A DNA stretch of 64,000 nt from Cloeon dipterum (taxonomy: Eukaryota > Arthropoda > Insecta > Ephemeroptera > Baetidae): positions 13,136,886 through 13,200,885 of the forward strand of contig NC_088789.1 of assembly GCF_949628265.1 (NCBI RefSeq), in the 5' to 3' direction. Made by a program: the position numbers and the translations under genes. Under the pieces are notes generated by a model. That model did not search any database and was not told where the DNA came from. It saw only the letters and a list, made by a program, of their open reading frames with translations. Numbering within the stretch: position 1 is the first letter of the stretch; each line of letters opens with the position of its first letter. Of the stretch, positions 46,967 to 59,855 are shown in pieces.

Positions 46967-49900
46967 TCAATACTTTTGCTTATGGCCCTCCGTGCTCTCA
47001 TACGCATCATCATAATCTTCCTCTGGAATTTCAGAGAGGGTGTCGGGCTCCCTACAAAAATAAATAGTTTTCACTCTTGATATTGTCACTTTTCGTACCT
47101 CAAATTATTCCATATGTGCTGTATTTCTCCCGAATTCCAGTTCTGCAGTGTTGATTGTTCTAATTCTTCCTCTCGGCTGATTTTCCTCTTTAACCATGGT
47201 TGGATATTTTCTTGGGTGCCTGCTGACTCAATGAATTGCTTCTCAGTTTGTTGTTATTTAGCTGTAAATGCCACAAATACCTGCCAATATTGTATGAAAC
47301 GCGTTTATGTTCTGGCCTGCCTGCTGAATGTCAATGGTTGGAGCGTCACTGTCGTTTGTGTAGGAATGATTAGCGCTGGACCGACGCCGCGAAGTGGTGT
47401 TGCCCCAGTAAGACGTTGAGCCGGAGGATGTCAAATCAAGCTGCGAAGAAGTAGAAGAAGTTCCAAAAAACCAAGAGGATGGTTGGAACGAAGTTCCGGA
47501 GCTGCGACCTTTCCACTAGAACAAATTTTTTAGTAAGCGAAATTTGTCTACTGTTTTTAATATTCAGAGTGAAAAGCTTAAAATTCAAATAATTTTAAAT
47601 TAAAAATCACGTGGACATTAACTGTGAAACACTAGATCATAAATTTAGTATAGTATATATTACTTACAGCAAGGTTGTAGAATCTTTTCATCATTGCTCT
47701 TTGCTTGGCACCTTTCTTCATGGCAGTTTTGACTTGCTCATTAAAAACAACCCTCGTCAAAAATATAAATACACCCTGTAGTCGAGAAAATAGTAAACTT
47801 TTCACTTCAATTACTTAAACGCTAAATAATAAGTCTACCTGAAGTCCATTCAAGGTGACGAACGCATAAGCAAAATTGTGGTCCAATTGAATATAGAAGA
47901 AACCAAATATCCAGGTCACGCCAAGCAGTGAAGACAATGAAAACCATCCCTTTATCCAGACTCTAGAATGAGGAGTATCGATACCATAACTATTCTTATA
48001 TTTCTCAATAACTCACTTGACCCGCGACATGAAACTTTTTTTCTGCTGAGTGCCGGCCGTCACTGCCACTCGCATGGCTAGGACTAACACCACCAAGTTG
48101 ATCTATATTGATTGTAAGGTGCAAATAATGCAAATATTAATGATTTTCGCATTCATTTTATAGATTAAATAATAAGGCTATTACAAAATATTAGTCTCTT
48201 TCCCAGAATGGTTTGGTTATGCCTTTCGTGTTTTACTGTTCTTTTACATTTTAACAAAGCTGTCTAAGGGACATTCATATTTAATATTGATAAATTAATA
48301 TTTTGGAAACATTTTAACGTTTTAGATCGTTTAAATGATAAAAATAAAACTCTGAGCATGATATTAATTCCTATATAGTGGAAATTTAAATAACCAAGCC
48401 GTGGACTCGCATTGTTGAGCGTATATGCTTTACAAAAGCGCTCTCAATGTGAGGATCCGAGCGAAGTTTGGGGGTCGAGAGTGGGCTAAATTGCGCCTAA
48501 ATTTGATTATCTTGCATTGCAATAACGATTCAGATTCGGGAGGATTTTGTGAGAAAAAAATTCCAACTCGCTGCAGTCGACAAGCATGCGTGAATTAATT
48601 TTACGGGGCGAATGTCTAGCGTTTGAACTTAAGACGCCAGTGTGGGGTGTTTTTTTTCTTGACTGGGCTTTTCCAGTGAGGCTCGTGCGCCCATGTTATT
48701 CGTTCGCGATGCTATTGGGACGCAGAGTTTTCGCGAGTTGTTTGCTGTCAGGGGGTCGCTCATCTCAAAAGAGGTGAACCAATAAAAAAAATCGCTTAAT
48801 GAACAAGAAAAACGCTTTGTTACCAAGGTGAGGAACAGAACAGGTCCCATGAATGCCCAAATATAATTTGGTGAGGACAACCAGCACCTGAAAACACGAA
48901 TTTGCAAATTTTATTGGAAAAATATGAGAATTTTGTATTGCGCTTACAATTCATCATTTGCGTATCCGTGGTCTTGGAGGCAAACGGTGACAGCGACAGT
49001 TATTCCCACAATGATAACAGGAATACCGTATCCTAGGCAAAGGTAGATTTTTGATAGGTCGCGGCCCGAGTCGAAAACACGCACCACCAGTCGGTACAGA
49101 TGGTGCCCTTCGACGGCCATCCACACGAAGGCGGCCAGGAAAATATAATGAAGGGATACCGCAACTCCCACACACACTTCCTGAAATGGGTCATTTCATA
49201 TGAAATTAAAAATCATTGTGATGATAGCTTGTAAAAGGTTGTCTGCTAAGTTTTAGATTACCTGTGACAGCCCAAAATATGAACGGTCAAGAACAGTCAA
49301 TGCCATCAGATGCCCAACCAATAAACAGACGCACAAATGTTTCCCGATCGAGTTTCGCTCCCCTTGAATTCCCCTAAGTTAAAATATTTAAGCGTTATTT
49401 CATTGTATCCACTTTTAAAAAAGAATTATTTTGTACTTGAGGAAATGGAGTACGACCAAAGTCACAGTCAAGCTGATGACACTTAGCGAACTGAAGACGA
49501 TGCTGATTATTTCCATTATTTTATCTTTAGCCTGAAATCACAGTCTCAAAATCACGAAAAATAGCTTAATCAAACTCTTCCTACAATATATTGATGAACG
49601 TCCATCAGCAAAGCAAATGATGACAAGTGATTACACTCGCAAATAGTGAACCAATGGCTCGAGTTCAATATCTGACATCCTCTAACATCCCATTCACCGC
49701 AGCACCTTGGATCAAAAAAATTAAACAGCTCACTTTTTATGCGACTCAAATTGATAAAATGGCCTTACCCAGATGAAGCATTCCAAAATGCACATCGTTC
49801 TGTGCCTCGAATCGCTGTCGGTTTTTCTCCTGGATACAGTTCGTGCCATATTGTTTCATATTGTGGCCCCTTAGCTTGTAGAGAGTGTTTGAAAGTGACT

Positions 49901-52900
49901 AGCACTGCGTCATCAGAGTGAAATTCGTGGATTGGTTTTCCATCTGGGCCGAGCAGTGTCATGCTGATCATTCCTGAATTGATCTTTTTCTTTTCATCTC
50001 CCATTCTGAAAGAATAAAAAATAACCTTTTCCCAGAGCCATAGCAAGGTTAAATTTGGACAAACCTGTTTATTCTTGCTGGAAATAACTTTTCTGCGAAA
50101 ACCATTGGAATTAACTGCCCAACAACCTCTAAATGAATGTCACTGTCAGAAAACATCTTGGGCAGTTTCAGAATCCTGATCGATGAGCTCTTTTGAGATA
50201 TTTCCTGAAGTGGAAATTTAACTATGTGTTCAGAATGTGACCCTAGTTAACAACTTGGTTATATATCTTCTAAGCTGAAATATATTTTATTTAGCAACCT
50301 GATCTGTGTTTCAAAAATCGGGATTCCATTTGAATGTGTCCTTTAATGCCAGTCATGTTGTAATTATCACCAATAGATTTCGCCTTTTCTGTGACAGAGA
50401 AGCCAAAAGTCTCAGTCAGCTTATTCATTTTCCATCCCAAATCGGTTATTTCGCTCTGGTTTGTTTTAAAATAAATTATTTGATTTAGATATCTGCGCTC
50501 AATCAGTGATACTATTCTAACCTGATTCAACTGTTCCCATGGCTTAGTTAGTATCAAAAGTTTGTCAATCACTCCCAATGCCATTTCAGACAAGAACTTT
50601 CGTTGGTTTAGCTTATTGACAGGTGGATCTTCGGCCTCCTCTTGTTCTTTAAGCAGCATTTCAAGTGAAGTCTATATGGTTTCAGTTATTTTAAAAAAGA
50701 TGCTCCAATGCCAGCAATACTATTTTATACCATGGTAAAATTTAAAGATGTGTAAATTTCGTGCCCAAATAGTGACGAGTCCTTGATGTATTGATCCAAG
50801 TCCATTATCAACGTGAATGGTGTCACTTTTTCCTCTTCAATCTACCAAAATCGATCGCAAATATTGAAATACATATGCAACGCGCTCTGCAGATAAGCTG
50901 GGCGGGTTGCATACATAAAGATTATTAGGCGTACCAATGTGGTGAGGTTATTGATCCAGGTGTTGGTGCATTCAGCGTAATCTGGCCATGCAGTATTGAA
51001 TTGTTTGTCGTCGCCGCAGGACCAAAAAGCCCTGCCCTTCGCATCCAGGGGGCATTTATCGTCGCAAGTAACTCCGCTGCAACAACTCCATATTTTTCCA
51101 TATTGGTCGTTCTTAACGCAGTCCTCACATCCACCTAGAATCAACACCTAAATTTAGGATTGCAAATTACTCCCACATTGATCTGAACTTTCTGTCGTGG
51201 TCGTCTCTGTTGTCAAATCTGTTGTAGTAGCTTCATCGGTGGTGCTCGGCTCAGGGGATGTTGAATTTTCAGCTTCGATTGTTGTAGTTGTATTATCATC
51301 TTCTCTTCCAATGGTGGTTGTTCTCATAGTTGTTGTAGTAGAAGTGGTGGCAGTTGTTGTCGTTGTATCAAAAGGAGTGTTGGTGGTTGTGTCAGGGTCG
51401 GATTCTGTAGTGAAGGGTGTTGTCGTTGTAGGGTCGGATTTTGGAGTGGTGGTGGTTGTTGTCGTAGGGTCAGATTTTGGAGTGGTGAAGGTTGTTGTCG
51501 TCGTAGGGTCAGCTTCTGGAGTGGTGGTAGTTGTATCACATAATTCTTTAAACCACACACCCCAGCAGTTAGAAAATTAAATATTCTGGATTTACAGTGG
51601 TGCTGGTGCGGCGGTTCGGTGCAAATATTCACGTTCACAAATAGCTAAATTTACCTTCGTCATCTTCAGCGCTCGCCTCGCACAAGACAATTGCAATTTC
51701 GCTGGAATCCGTTTCTTTAAGCTCCCACGAAAACAGGAAATTTTCTGCGATCATTAATTTAAAATAAGTTTACTTAATTTTAAATTTTTTACCTTCATCG
51801 TAACTGGCGCACAAGACTCGATTATAGCTTTCTGGATTTATACTGTCTAACTGGATTAAATCGCTATCAAACTTAATATTTTCCCAGTCTCTCCATATAA
51901 CATCAGTTGAAGATGCTTCAACAAAACCAGATGAAGCGATGTAAACACCGTCTATGTTCAGAATTGCTAAAAATTAAAATAAAATATGTTTTTAAAATAT
52001 TTTCCTTGATATTTTTATGTTAAAATGCAAAATTTTCAATCATGGCATTTTAGCTAGCAAAAGTAACGCCTCATGGAGAAATAATCTATCAATAGCAAAA
52101 TGTTCTTTGTTTTGATATATGCCAACCATCCTCATGTGTATAATGTGACTTACGTAAGGATTTAAGCAATTGATACAAATTCATAAGCTCTCCTCTTTCA
52201 TCAATGGCGGCTGGCCTGCCATCAGGTTGACACAAGCTTTCAGGAAATCCTTAGACCTAAATTAGTCGAAATATATTTTGAAATTCGTTGCTCTTACCTT
52301 GTTCGTACGTGGTAATGAAGTAACATTTTCCCTCAAACCTGCACATATCACTTCTTGGGCAACCCGCAGTTATGCACAGACTGTAAGATTGATCGCACGG
52401 GCTTTTGGATTCACAAAAAACAGGAAGTAGAGACTGCGACGGTATTTGCACTGTACTTCCCCAAAAACTTGACTTAGAATCAGAACCTTTCCTGCTCGCT
52501 ATCATGGTCTATAAATCTCAATTAAGTGAGGGAAATTTTTCAATGACAGAATACTATACCTGTGGTCGGGAGGGCGGTTGTAGATTCACGTATTGTGCAA
52601 GCTTGGGGCCTGCATTGTAGCATGTTGGCTCGATTACTTGAGAGCACCAGCAAGTGTACTCGTCTGCAGTGACGCTTACGGGGACTGGTTGTTGGTCGCA
52701 AGCTTTTATACACGCACGAAATGCATCTTTGGTAATATCTCCATTGCAAACCAGTTCTAAGCACTCGTCGCTCTGGTTGGTGCACAGGTCGTAAGGAGAA
52801 GATTTGCACCCTACAAAATATGTTACAAGAAATTAATAGAAGTCTTTATTTTATTCTCATTTCTTCGTGATTGTAAAAGTTTTAATCCTAAATTTCTGAG

Positions 52901-53275
52901 GGTGAGATGTGAGATGGAGAGGTAAACCTTCAGTGAAATATTTCGTTCTTGAAATTTTTGCTGGCACAAAACTCAGGCTTAAAAAATTATTAAGTGTTAA
53001 CTAAACCAAGTAAAAGTAAAAATTATTCAAATAAAAATTGATATAAAGATTTTTATGTGTCAATCAGACGTATATTAAACTTGGGGCAGTAGGCACGAAA
53101 ACCAAACTCTCCATAAACTGATGAAAGCGTTTAAGGGAAACATTTTACCTAATGGATATCCTTTGTCGTCCGAAAAGGGTCCACAATACGGCCAACTATC
53201 GCTTTTTGCACTTAATGACTGTATAAAATTAAGTATTAGGAACACTACTAAAGTTGTTTTCCTGATCATCCACAT
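46967..53275 (-). CDS. Adhesion-type G-protein-coupled receptor, 24 exons, about 1233 aa
   Basis: Minus-strand exons: 53275-53149, 52810-52560, 52508-52298, 52249-52154, 51966-51793, 51744-51655, 51545-51171, 51134-50935, 50841-50731, 50671-50522, 50455-50299, 50204-50065, 50005-49769, 49705-49585, 49531-49437, 49373-49262, 49180-48948, 48887-48824, 48102-48017, 47962-47839, 47775-47668, 47515-47281, 47219-47099, 47051-46967. A signal peptide is followed by Cys-rich segments I cannot assign (about 43-316), a Thr-rich mucin-like stalk (317-440), a HormR domain (about 441-508: IWSCCSGVTCD..CP..W.C), and a GAIN domain ending in CAFWN..GCCGEWDVRGC and the GPS CECNHLSSFALL (predicted cleavage HL/S). 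Class B2 seven-TM follows (FVWMAVEGHHLYR in TM3; GVTWIFGFFYI in TM6) with a Ser/acidic tail. Exon 11 ends in phase 1 but exon 12 begins in phase 0, so that junction is unresolved. Confidence 0.87.
51366..51530. repeat. Coding minisatellite in the GPCR mucin-like exon
   Basis: Imperfect tandem units of roughly 45-55 bases, recognised by GTAGGGTCAGATTTTGGAGTGG and variants, encode repeated TTPKSDPTTTT blocks on the minus strand. The array stays in frame and is likely to vary in length between individuals. Confidence 0.7.
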
Positions 53276-54149
53276 TTTCGTCTGAACATACTGAGGTACC
53301 AAGTGACAATGAAAACCGCAAACGCCAGCTTATCTAAATTGCACAATATTAAGCCTTCTGTTGTGTTTGGGAGGGTTTGGGGGATTAAAAGAGTGACACC
53401 GCTAAGTGCTCAATTATCAACGTTAAAAAGGCAGCATCGCAAAATAAATAGATGATAGAGAGCAAACAAGGCTTGATGACGGCGAGGCTTGACGTATATT
53501 CCATATATTGTCTGTAAATGAAAGTATATCTAATTCCGTATTTACTTTGCTTGATTAGCGTAATCACTTTGGCACTAAACGTTGATTTCAGGCATTCAAA
53601 AAGCGTAAGTCACAAGAGTGTGTGCTATTTTCATTTATAGATGGAGGGTATATGGTTATCAAAGATAAACAAATTTCATTATTTCATGCTCTAATTTTAT
53701 TGTAATTTTAAGAGATCAAGATATATGGAATCATTAAACTCAAAGCCCACTTTACATTAATCAGATAAGGATATATTTGATTAAATTTAACTTGCATTAG
53801 AAGAGACCTCGATACTATATCACAATATGCTTATTAAAAACACACACATCATTTTTATCAAAAAGCATTCATACAAAATTTGCACCCTTGTGGAGGAAAA
53901 TCAATTTGCAACATTAGCAAACAATTGGCTGAAACTCATAACTAGTATATTAAGTTTGACTAGCTGCATGATAAGTTGTATTATTAATTTAAATACCACC
54001 CCGCTCCCGCAACAAACTGCAGAAAATTTTAAAGCTATTATTTTTCTAATGTTTTCATCGGTTTAGCTCTACTGACCAGACCGACCCCCTGATTTGTGAG
54101 AAATTCGCGAAAACTATTGTCCTTATAACATGACGAACAAATAAACATC

Positions 54150-54280
54150 ACTGCAAGTCAGGGGTGAGAAAATCTCACCCTGTCGCATGTCACTGCTGCG
54201 CGGTGCGAAAAACTCACCTTTAATACCCCAGGTATCGTGACATACGGCGGGGTGACATTTTCTCACCCCTAACTTGCAGT
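54150..54280. mobile_element. MITE-like element with 31-bp TIRs
   Basis: The left end ACTGCAAGTCAGGGGTGAGA is mirrored by the right end ending TCACCCCTAACTTGCAGT. The repeats extend about 31 bases with two mismatches. Total 131 bases with no coding capacity. No clear target duplication was found. Confidence 0.7.
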
Positions 54281-54949
54281 ATACATAAGCTTACAAGCCT
54301 CAGTGGGTTCAGCCCAGTTCAGAAAAGTACCTAGTTTTTGCCTCCGCACCGTAGTATTTCGTTTATAAACTTTCCATGTTATATTGTTGTTTATTCTTCC
54401 TCTACAAGTCATACAATAAGCATATATAATAAAAATCACAATTCACGTCTCTCCCGTGAATATAATTCACGTATCATGCTGAGAAGGTGCAAGCCAGCAA
54501 GTAGGTATGGGTTGGACTACTTTTCACGATCCTCCCAAATCCGATTGGGCTCGTCATGACAATGAAAGTGAGTCCAACAAACGTACAGGCTCGCTTCAGC
54601 CTGTCGGCGACCCCCCAAACATCGCTCGAATTTTCGCATAGCAATTACAAGCCGTGAATGCGTTAAACAATACGGGCCAATTGGTTACATTTGTTACACT
54701 TCAATTTTGAACGTGACAACAGGAGTGCCGATCACGGTCAATAAAAACATTTAGAAGTAAATTAAAAAAAGGTTTTATCGAATCCGAAAGGTTCACTTCA
54801 AATCTTATAATTCTTGTCGTTTTCCTTTTTAAAAAAAGATAACTCATCTATATCGTCATATCTTCGATTTTTTATCGTATTTATCGATTTTTTATTTCCT
54901 TGGTACACGTCATCTACTAGTGAGTTCCAAACGCGGTGTCTATTTCTGT

Positions 54950-55565
54950 TTTTACTCCCGCAGCTTATCACTCGAGGCCAGATGGTCGAAGCGGCAACAG
55001 CTGCTTTCCCCGACCATTATCTCGGTCGACGCACCGACCGCCAGAACACTGATTAGCATGACTGACGAAAATTACCAATGCGCACAAGCAATTCGGACCG
55101 CGGCTCACTTCCTTCGGCGGTCAAGATCTCGTGCGTTCCGCAATGCACACAAACTCATGCCGGGTGGTGGCGATCGCGGGCAGCGTTTTGCGCTAGGTCA
55201 GCACCCATATAGTCTGATCTGGAAAGCCCCTCCGAGTGCGTGCACCGACCATCCCCTATCGACGAGCTCTGAAACCACCCGCAATACACCACGGCTGCCA
55301 ACATGGCTGGCGAAAAACAGCCCTCTTGAGGTGCTCGCGAATCGATCATTCCAAGCAGGAGGAAATTTTTTGCCCGGCGTCGAGTCGTGAGTTTCGACCG
55401 CAACTTCCTCCCTGCAGTTTGTTGGTGCGCGATGCGTCGTCCGGGGGAGGCCGCTCAAATGCACGCCCGCCACCCCTTCCGCTGCGATGCCGAGGGGTTG
55501 GCCACGGTCGTGTGTCTGCAATAGTGTCGCATACCGAGGGCTGCCCACACGACAGCACCAGCCAG
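54950..55565 (+). promoter_or_regulatory. Candidate GC-rich promoter and 5' non-coding exon of TMEM164
   Basis: A GC-rich, CpG-rich block ends in a perfect donor CAG/GTAAGT (exon end 55565). The first coding exon of TMEM164 is preceded by an acceptor (TTGGCAG, ending 61109) immediately before its ATG, which implies an upstream non-coding exon. Linking the two is inference. The open frames within this block have no family similarity. Confidence 0.35.
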
Positions 55566-58500
55566 GTAAGTCGTCTCCGCGTCTGCTTTTGTAATTAGGC
55601 CCGAAATTTAGCGCACTTGCGAGTGCAGTTAACGCCGTTTTTCAGCAAGAACGTGCGTTGGGCGGTGCCCCTTCGGCTGCCGGCTGTCGTGCCACAAACT
55701 TGCTTGAATAAAAAGCACGCGTTCAAAAGATATTATTGATTTCTTCGAGTCACGAGCAGCATGACGATTTTAAAAGAGGGTTCGTATCGCAAAATTATCG
55801 ATCTAGGCTGGAAACGAATTTTCTCTCGCGGTTTGCGAATCGTTTTCCGGCCCAAAGCGTGGTGTGTCCGAGGGGTCGCGCGAGCCTCGTCAGTATTACA
55901 CCTCTGGCTGCTGCACGAACGAGGGTGCATACGGTTCTTGTCATGCGGAGCCGGCTCATAAATGATGTTGTGTGAGAACAATGGCCAGCCGAAACAGGCG
56001 TGCTTAATAAATGACACTCTAGAGCGAGCCGGCTTTCACAAAGGGCGCCAGTCACGTAAATGCCAGTGCCGGCACTTGCTAATTTCGTATTTTTTGTTGC
56101 GCGTTGGAATCAATGTTGCGTCACTACTGCTGTGCATACAAGGGGCGTGCGTGTGACGTCCGGCTCGCGGGGTGCGACCTACCATTCGCGCAACTCGTTA
56201 AAAATTGACCAAGCGATTGTCTGTCAGCGCCCGCTTGTTTGCCGTGCAAACCACTCTCCCGTGATTTGATGACACACAATTTGTTCCCAAGTGTGCAAAA
56301 CCCGTGATGTTTATTTCTGCCTCTTTTCCCTCGTAAAATGCACTATAGATCTTTTTTAGGATCGCAGTGAAATTTTATCTTTCCTGCTCCGATGCGTGTG
56401 GCACATTTGTTAAAAGCAGCACTACTGGGACAACAAAACCGATAGACTTATCAATTGATCACAGCTTTAGAAAAGCTAATAAAGTATAAAATGATGTAAA
56501 AATATACTGGCTGGTTTTGTATAAACTTATTGAAATTTCGAATAAAAGAGTAATTTCCAACCGGTCAATTTTTTCAGGGAAAACTTCCAATTATTATCTA
56601 GTGGATTCATTCGCTCATTCAATATACTATATCGTGAATTTTGCTTATAGCTCTATTAAAATTGGTAAAGTTTTGGCGAATCATCCAAGCTGCTCTAAAC
56701 TTGTAAGTTTGAAATAAGCATACCACGTAAAACGCGATGCGAGCTATTGTGTACCGCTGTGTACTTTGCACCGATTTCCACAACACAAGAGTCACGTGCC
56801 CCCGTGCTTAGCATATTAAAGGAAGCTGAACGAAGCAGACAATATGAGCTGCTCTCCAGTAGAAAATGGAAAAAGTGCACATTTTCCGCACATTAGATTG
56901 TTATGCAAAATTTGGCAAGGAAGAGCACCCGCGAGGGAGTGTTGTTTTTTAATTAAGACGACGAGGCAGGTATGCCCCATTGTTGGTTCGAGGATAACCG
57001 TGTGTCTCGCTCGCGAACATGCATATATGCAAATAGGTTCGTGCCAAGAGCGGGAACAAAAGTCTCTCTCCGGGCAGTAGCACATCTAAGGCCTCATTCA
57101 AATATTCCAGCTCAAAGGGCCCAAAGTTTTCTCAGAAGCCACGACGAGCGTGTGTGAGCCGTGAGCTTCGCATACTTTGGATATTGCACTACTTTTGAGA
57201 GCCCCTCTAGCTCGACGCTGCTTTGTTTCACCAGACAACGGTTTGCGTGGCCGATAGATAATCCTCAGCAGGATTTGATCGGACGATCAGTTCATCGTTC
57301 CTTTGAGGGGTAAAAGTAATAGTCTACTTGCGATGCAAAGCTTTCATTTCAAACGTCCCTTCTCTAACTTATAAAGTCTGCATGCAGAACAAAATCCGAA
57401 AAAGCTCACTATCAGTTGTTATATATCCGGTCAGGTCTTTTCGTTCCTCATGCTGGAATGCCAAAATTATTCATGCAGTTGGGGCGATGCAAAATTAAAA
57501 CGGCGGGTCAGGCAAGAGCGAATTGTTCGCGGTATTCATGAATTTTATACGACCTTAGTTGCCTGCCGTTGGAACGGAACGCGCCAATGGTTTGACTTCC
57601 TTATTCCGCACCAGAGGTGCATTTCAGAGGCTGATTGCTCCCATGGCTTCGACCTTTTGGACCTCTGAGGGACCATGTTAAATTAAATCCCTTTTGCAAT
57701 CAAATTTAAATTATTGCAGTGCGAAAAGGTTTTATTATATATATTTTTTTAAATTTCATTGCTTTTACGTTGTTATTTTTGCACACCTTTAAGTTAATAA
57801 AATGTTTTTTATGTACATTACAGTAAATATTCGTGTGTGACAAAGTGCTCGTGACAGCAAACGCGCTATGAAATTGATAAGATAATTTGCTATGACAACA
57901 GGTAAATTTTGCGCTTGAGTAACTTTGTTTTGTAACGTGGACGACGATGATGACACGCCGTTGTTTGTGTTTGATAGCGCAGAAAAATATTTACTTTCTC
58001 TACACTGATTTATAATTTCATTTCACTTAAATGATAATTTAATCAATCCATACGTTTTGAAGTTTCTGTTGTAATAACTTAATTAACCAAATACCAAATA
58101 CTATGCATATGCTCTCAATCTTTGAATACAAGGAATGAGGATTATTTTATTTAAAAAAATTTAAGCTTGTGGCCTTTATTTTGCATGATTAAGGTAATTA
58201 CAGGCAAGCTGAACATGACAAGCAGAAACTACGTGAACGCGCGAAACATAAAATGAATCGACTTTGTCATAACGTGCCCTATTACTACTATTATGACTTC
58301 GTTTCCAATGTTCCCCAACGGAATTGCAACATAATTATAATCGTCATGGCAGAGTTATTTTCCAGCGCAGCAATTTAAGTTATCAATTATCCATTTGCCA
58401 AGTGAAGCGCAATAGTTAGTATTCACGAGAGGGCTGAACAATGCCGCACCGCGACTACTTGCGGTGCTCGCGCGTGGTTTCAAAACATCTGAGCGAGTGC

Positions 58501-59745
58501 AATGAGCCCGTCAGCAGAAGTGTCGGGTGAAAACTGCATTTAATGAAATAATAACTCGCGACACAATGCAGCAGCTATAAAGCAGCGCGCGCGAGTTAGA
58601 AACGACGAAAACGAAGCTGCTTGCATGCGCTGAGCAAACAATCTCGCGCTCGGCGCTCATTAACTCATTTGCGACGCGCCTTTGCACCAGTGAGCACCGG
58701 TCGCTGAGCTGCTTTTTCGGTGGCATTTCATTATTTGGTTCCGCCTCATTTGCTGGCATGCTTGGCGAGGAATGATCGTTAGCGCCGCTTTGTGGAAGGC
58801 TCTTCTTCCTTGCTTGAGAAGGCACTCTCTCCCAAGCTAATAATAGCTCCAGGTTAGTTGACGTGTCTTTCAACTCCGGTCAAAGTTCACGAATTTGGTT
58901 AGAAATAGATTCCCAGCGTTCGTGCCGCCGTTTCTTGGTGCCACTTCTAGTTATTTTCATTAATTGTTTGCAAACTTTTAAAGAAGACAGGGATACAGTG
59001 TTAATGATTGTTCTCGTTGCACAATTTTTTAATGTTTCCTCCGTACCGTACAAAAGCAAGTAATGGGAAATTTCCACTTCTATCTTGGGAATTTTTCCAA
59101 ATTTAAAATATTTCATGGCTGGATATATTTTTATATATAGTTTTTACAATTTTAAAGCATTGGAAAATGTTTGTTAACCAATGAAAAAGGATAGTTACAA
59201 AGCGTAAAACAGTTTTATGACTTTAAGGACTTGATTTAGTCCGAAAATTGTGAATATTTCTTGAAATTATTTAATATTTTAATTAAAAAAATATTTAAGC
59301 TTGATAAACTTAAGGAGGAAATTTATTGATGAGTAAACAATTTTTCAATCCAAACATAATTACAACGAGAGTGAAGTTCATTTGCATATTAACGCTGCAT
59401 CAAGTGAGGGGTATTTTGAGTAGATAAGTTATCTTTAGAAATCTTGACAAGTTCTCTTTTCAAGGATTTTAAAAAAGCGAAAGTCATCGCCTGCCTTTAT
59501 TAAGTTTACAACATTTTAAAAGGTTACTCTTTGCCCCTCACAACTCAAAATTAAATGACATGCTTACTAGTTTAGCTATTGATTTCGTGGAACAACCTCT
59601 CAGAAACTCGAGTCAAAACGAAAAAAAGAGTTAATAAAAATCTGCATTATATAAGTAAATCGTTTTTAGGACCAAGTTTTTTAAATTAACCACGTAATCA
59701 TGTAAATCCACCAAGGATTGATACTGGAAAATCGATGTTGCGATT

Positions 59746-59855
59746 AAAATTGCGCAACTTTCAACAAACACCCAAATTTTCACAGTCGAATTGATTGTTG
59801 CAATTTTCTTGGAAATCGGAAATTTGCGTTTAGTTGTTGAAAGTCACGCAATTTT
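59746..59855. repeat. 110-bp foldback repeat
   Basis: AAAATTGCGCAACTTTCAACAA at the left is mirrored by TTGTTGAAAGTCACGCAATTTT at the right, with further pairing inside (about 37 bases per arm). Probably a small non-autonomous transposon. Confidence 0.55.

Noticed and set aside
54920..55598. Overlapping open frames on both strands in a GC-rich block
   Set aside because: High GC lowers stop frequency; several frames are open at once, none with similarity. Better explained as promoter or 5' UTR.
57450..57668. 72-codon + strand frame
   Set aside because: Has an ATG but no domain, splice context or similarity; composition fits the surrounding GC-rich non-coding block.
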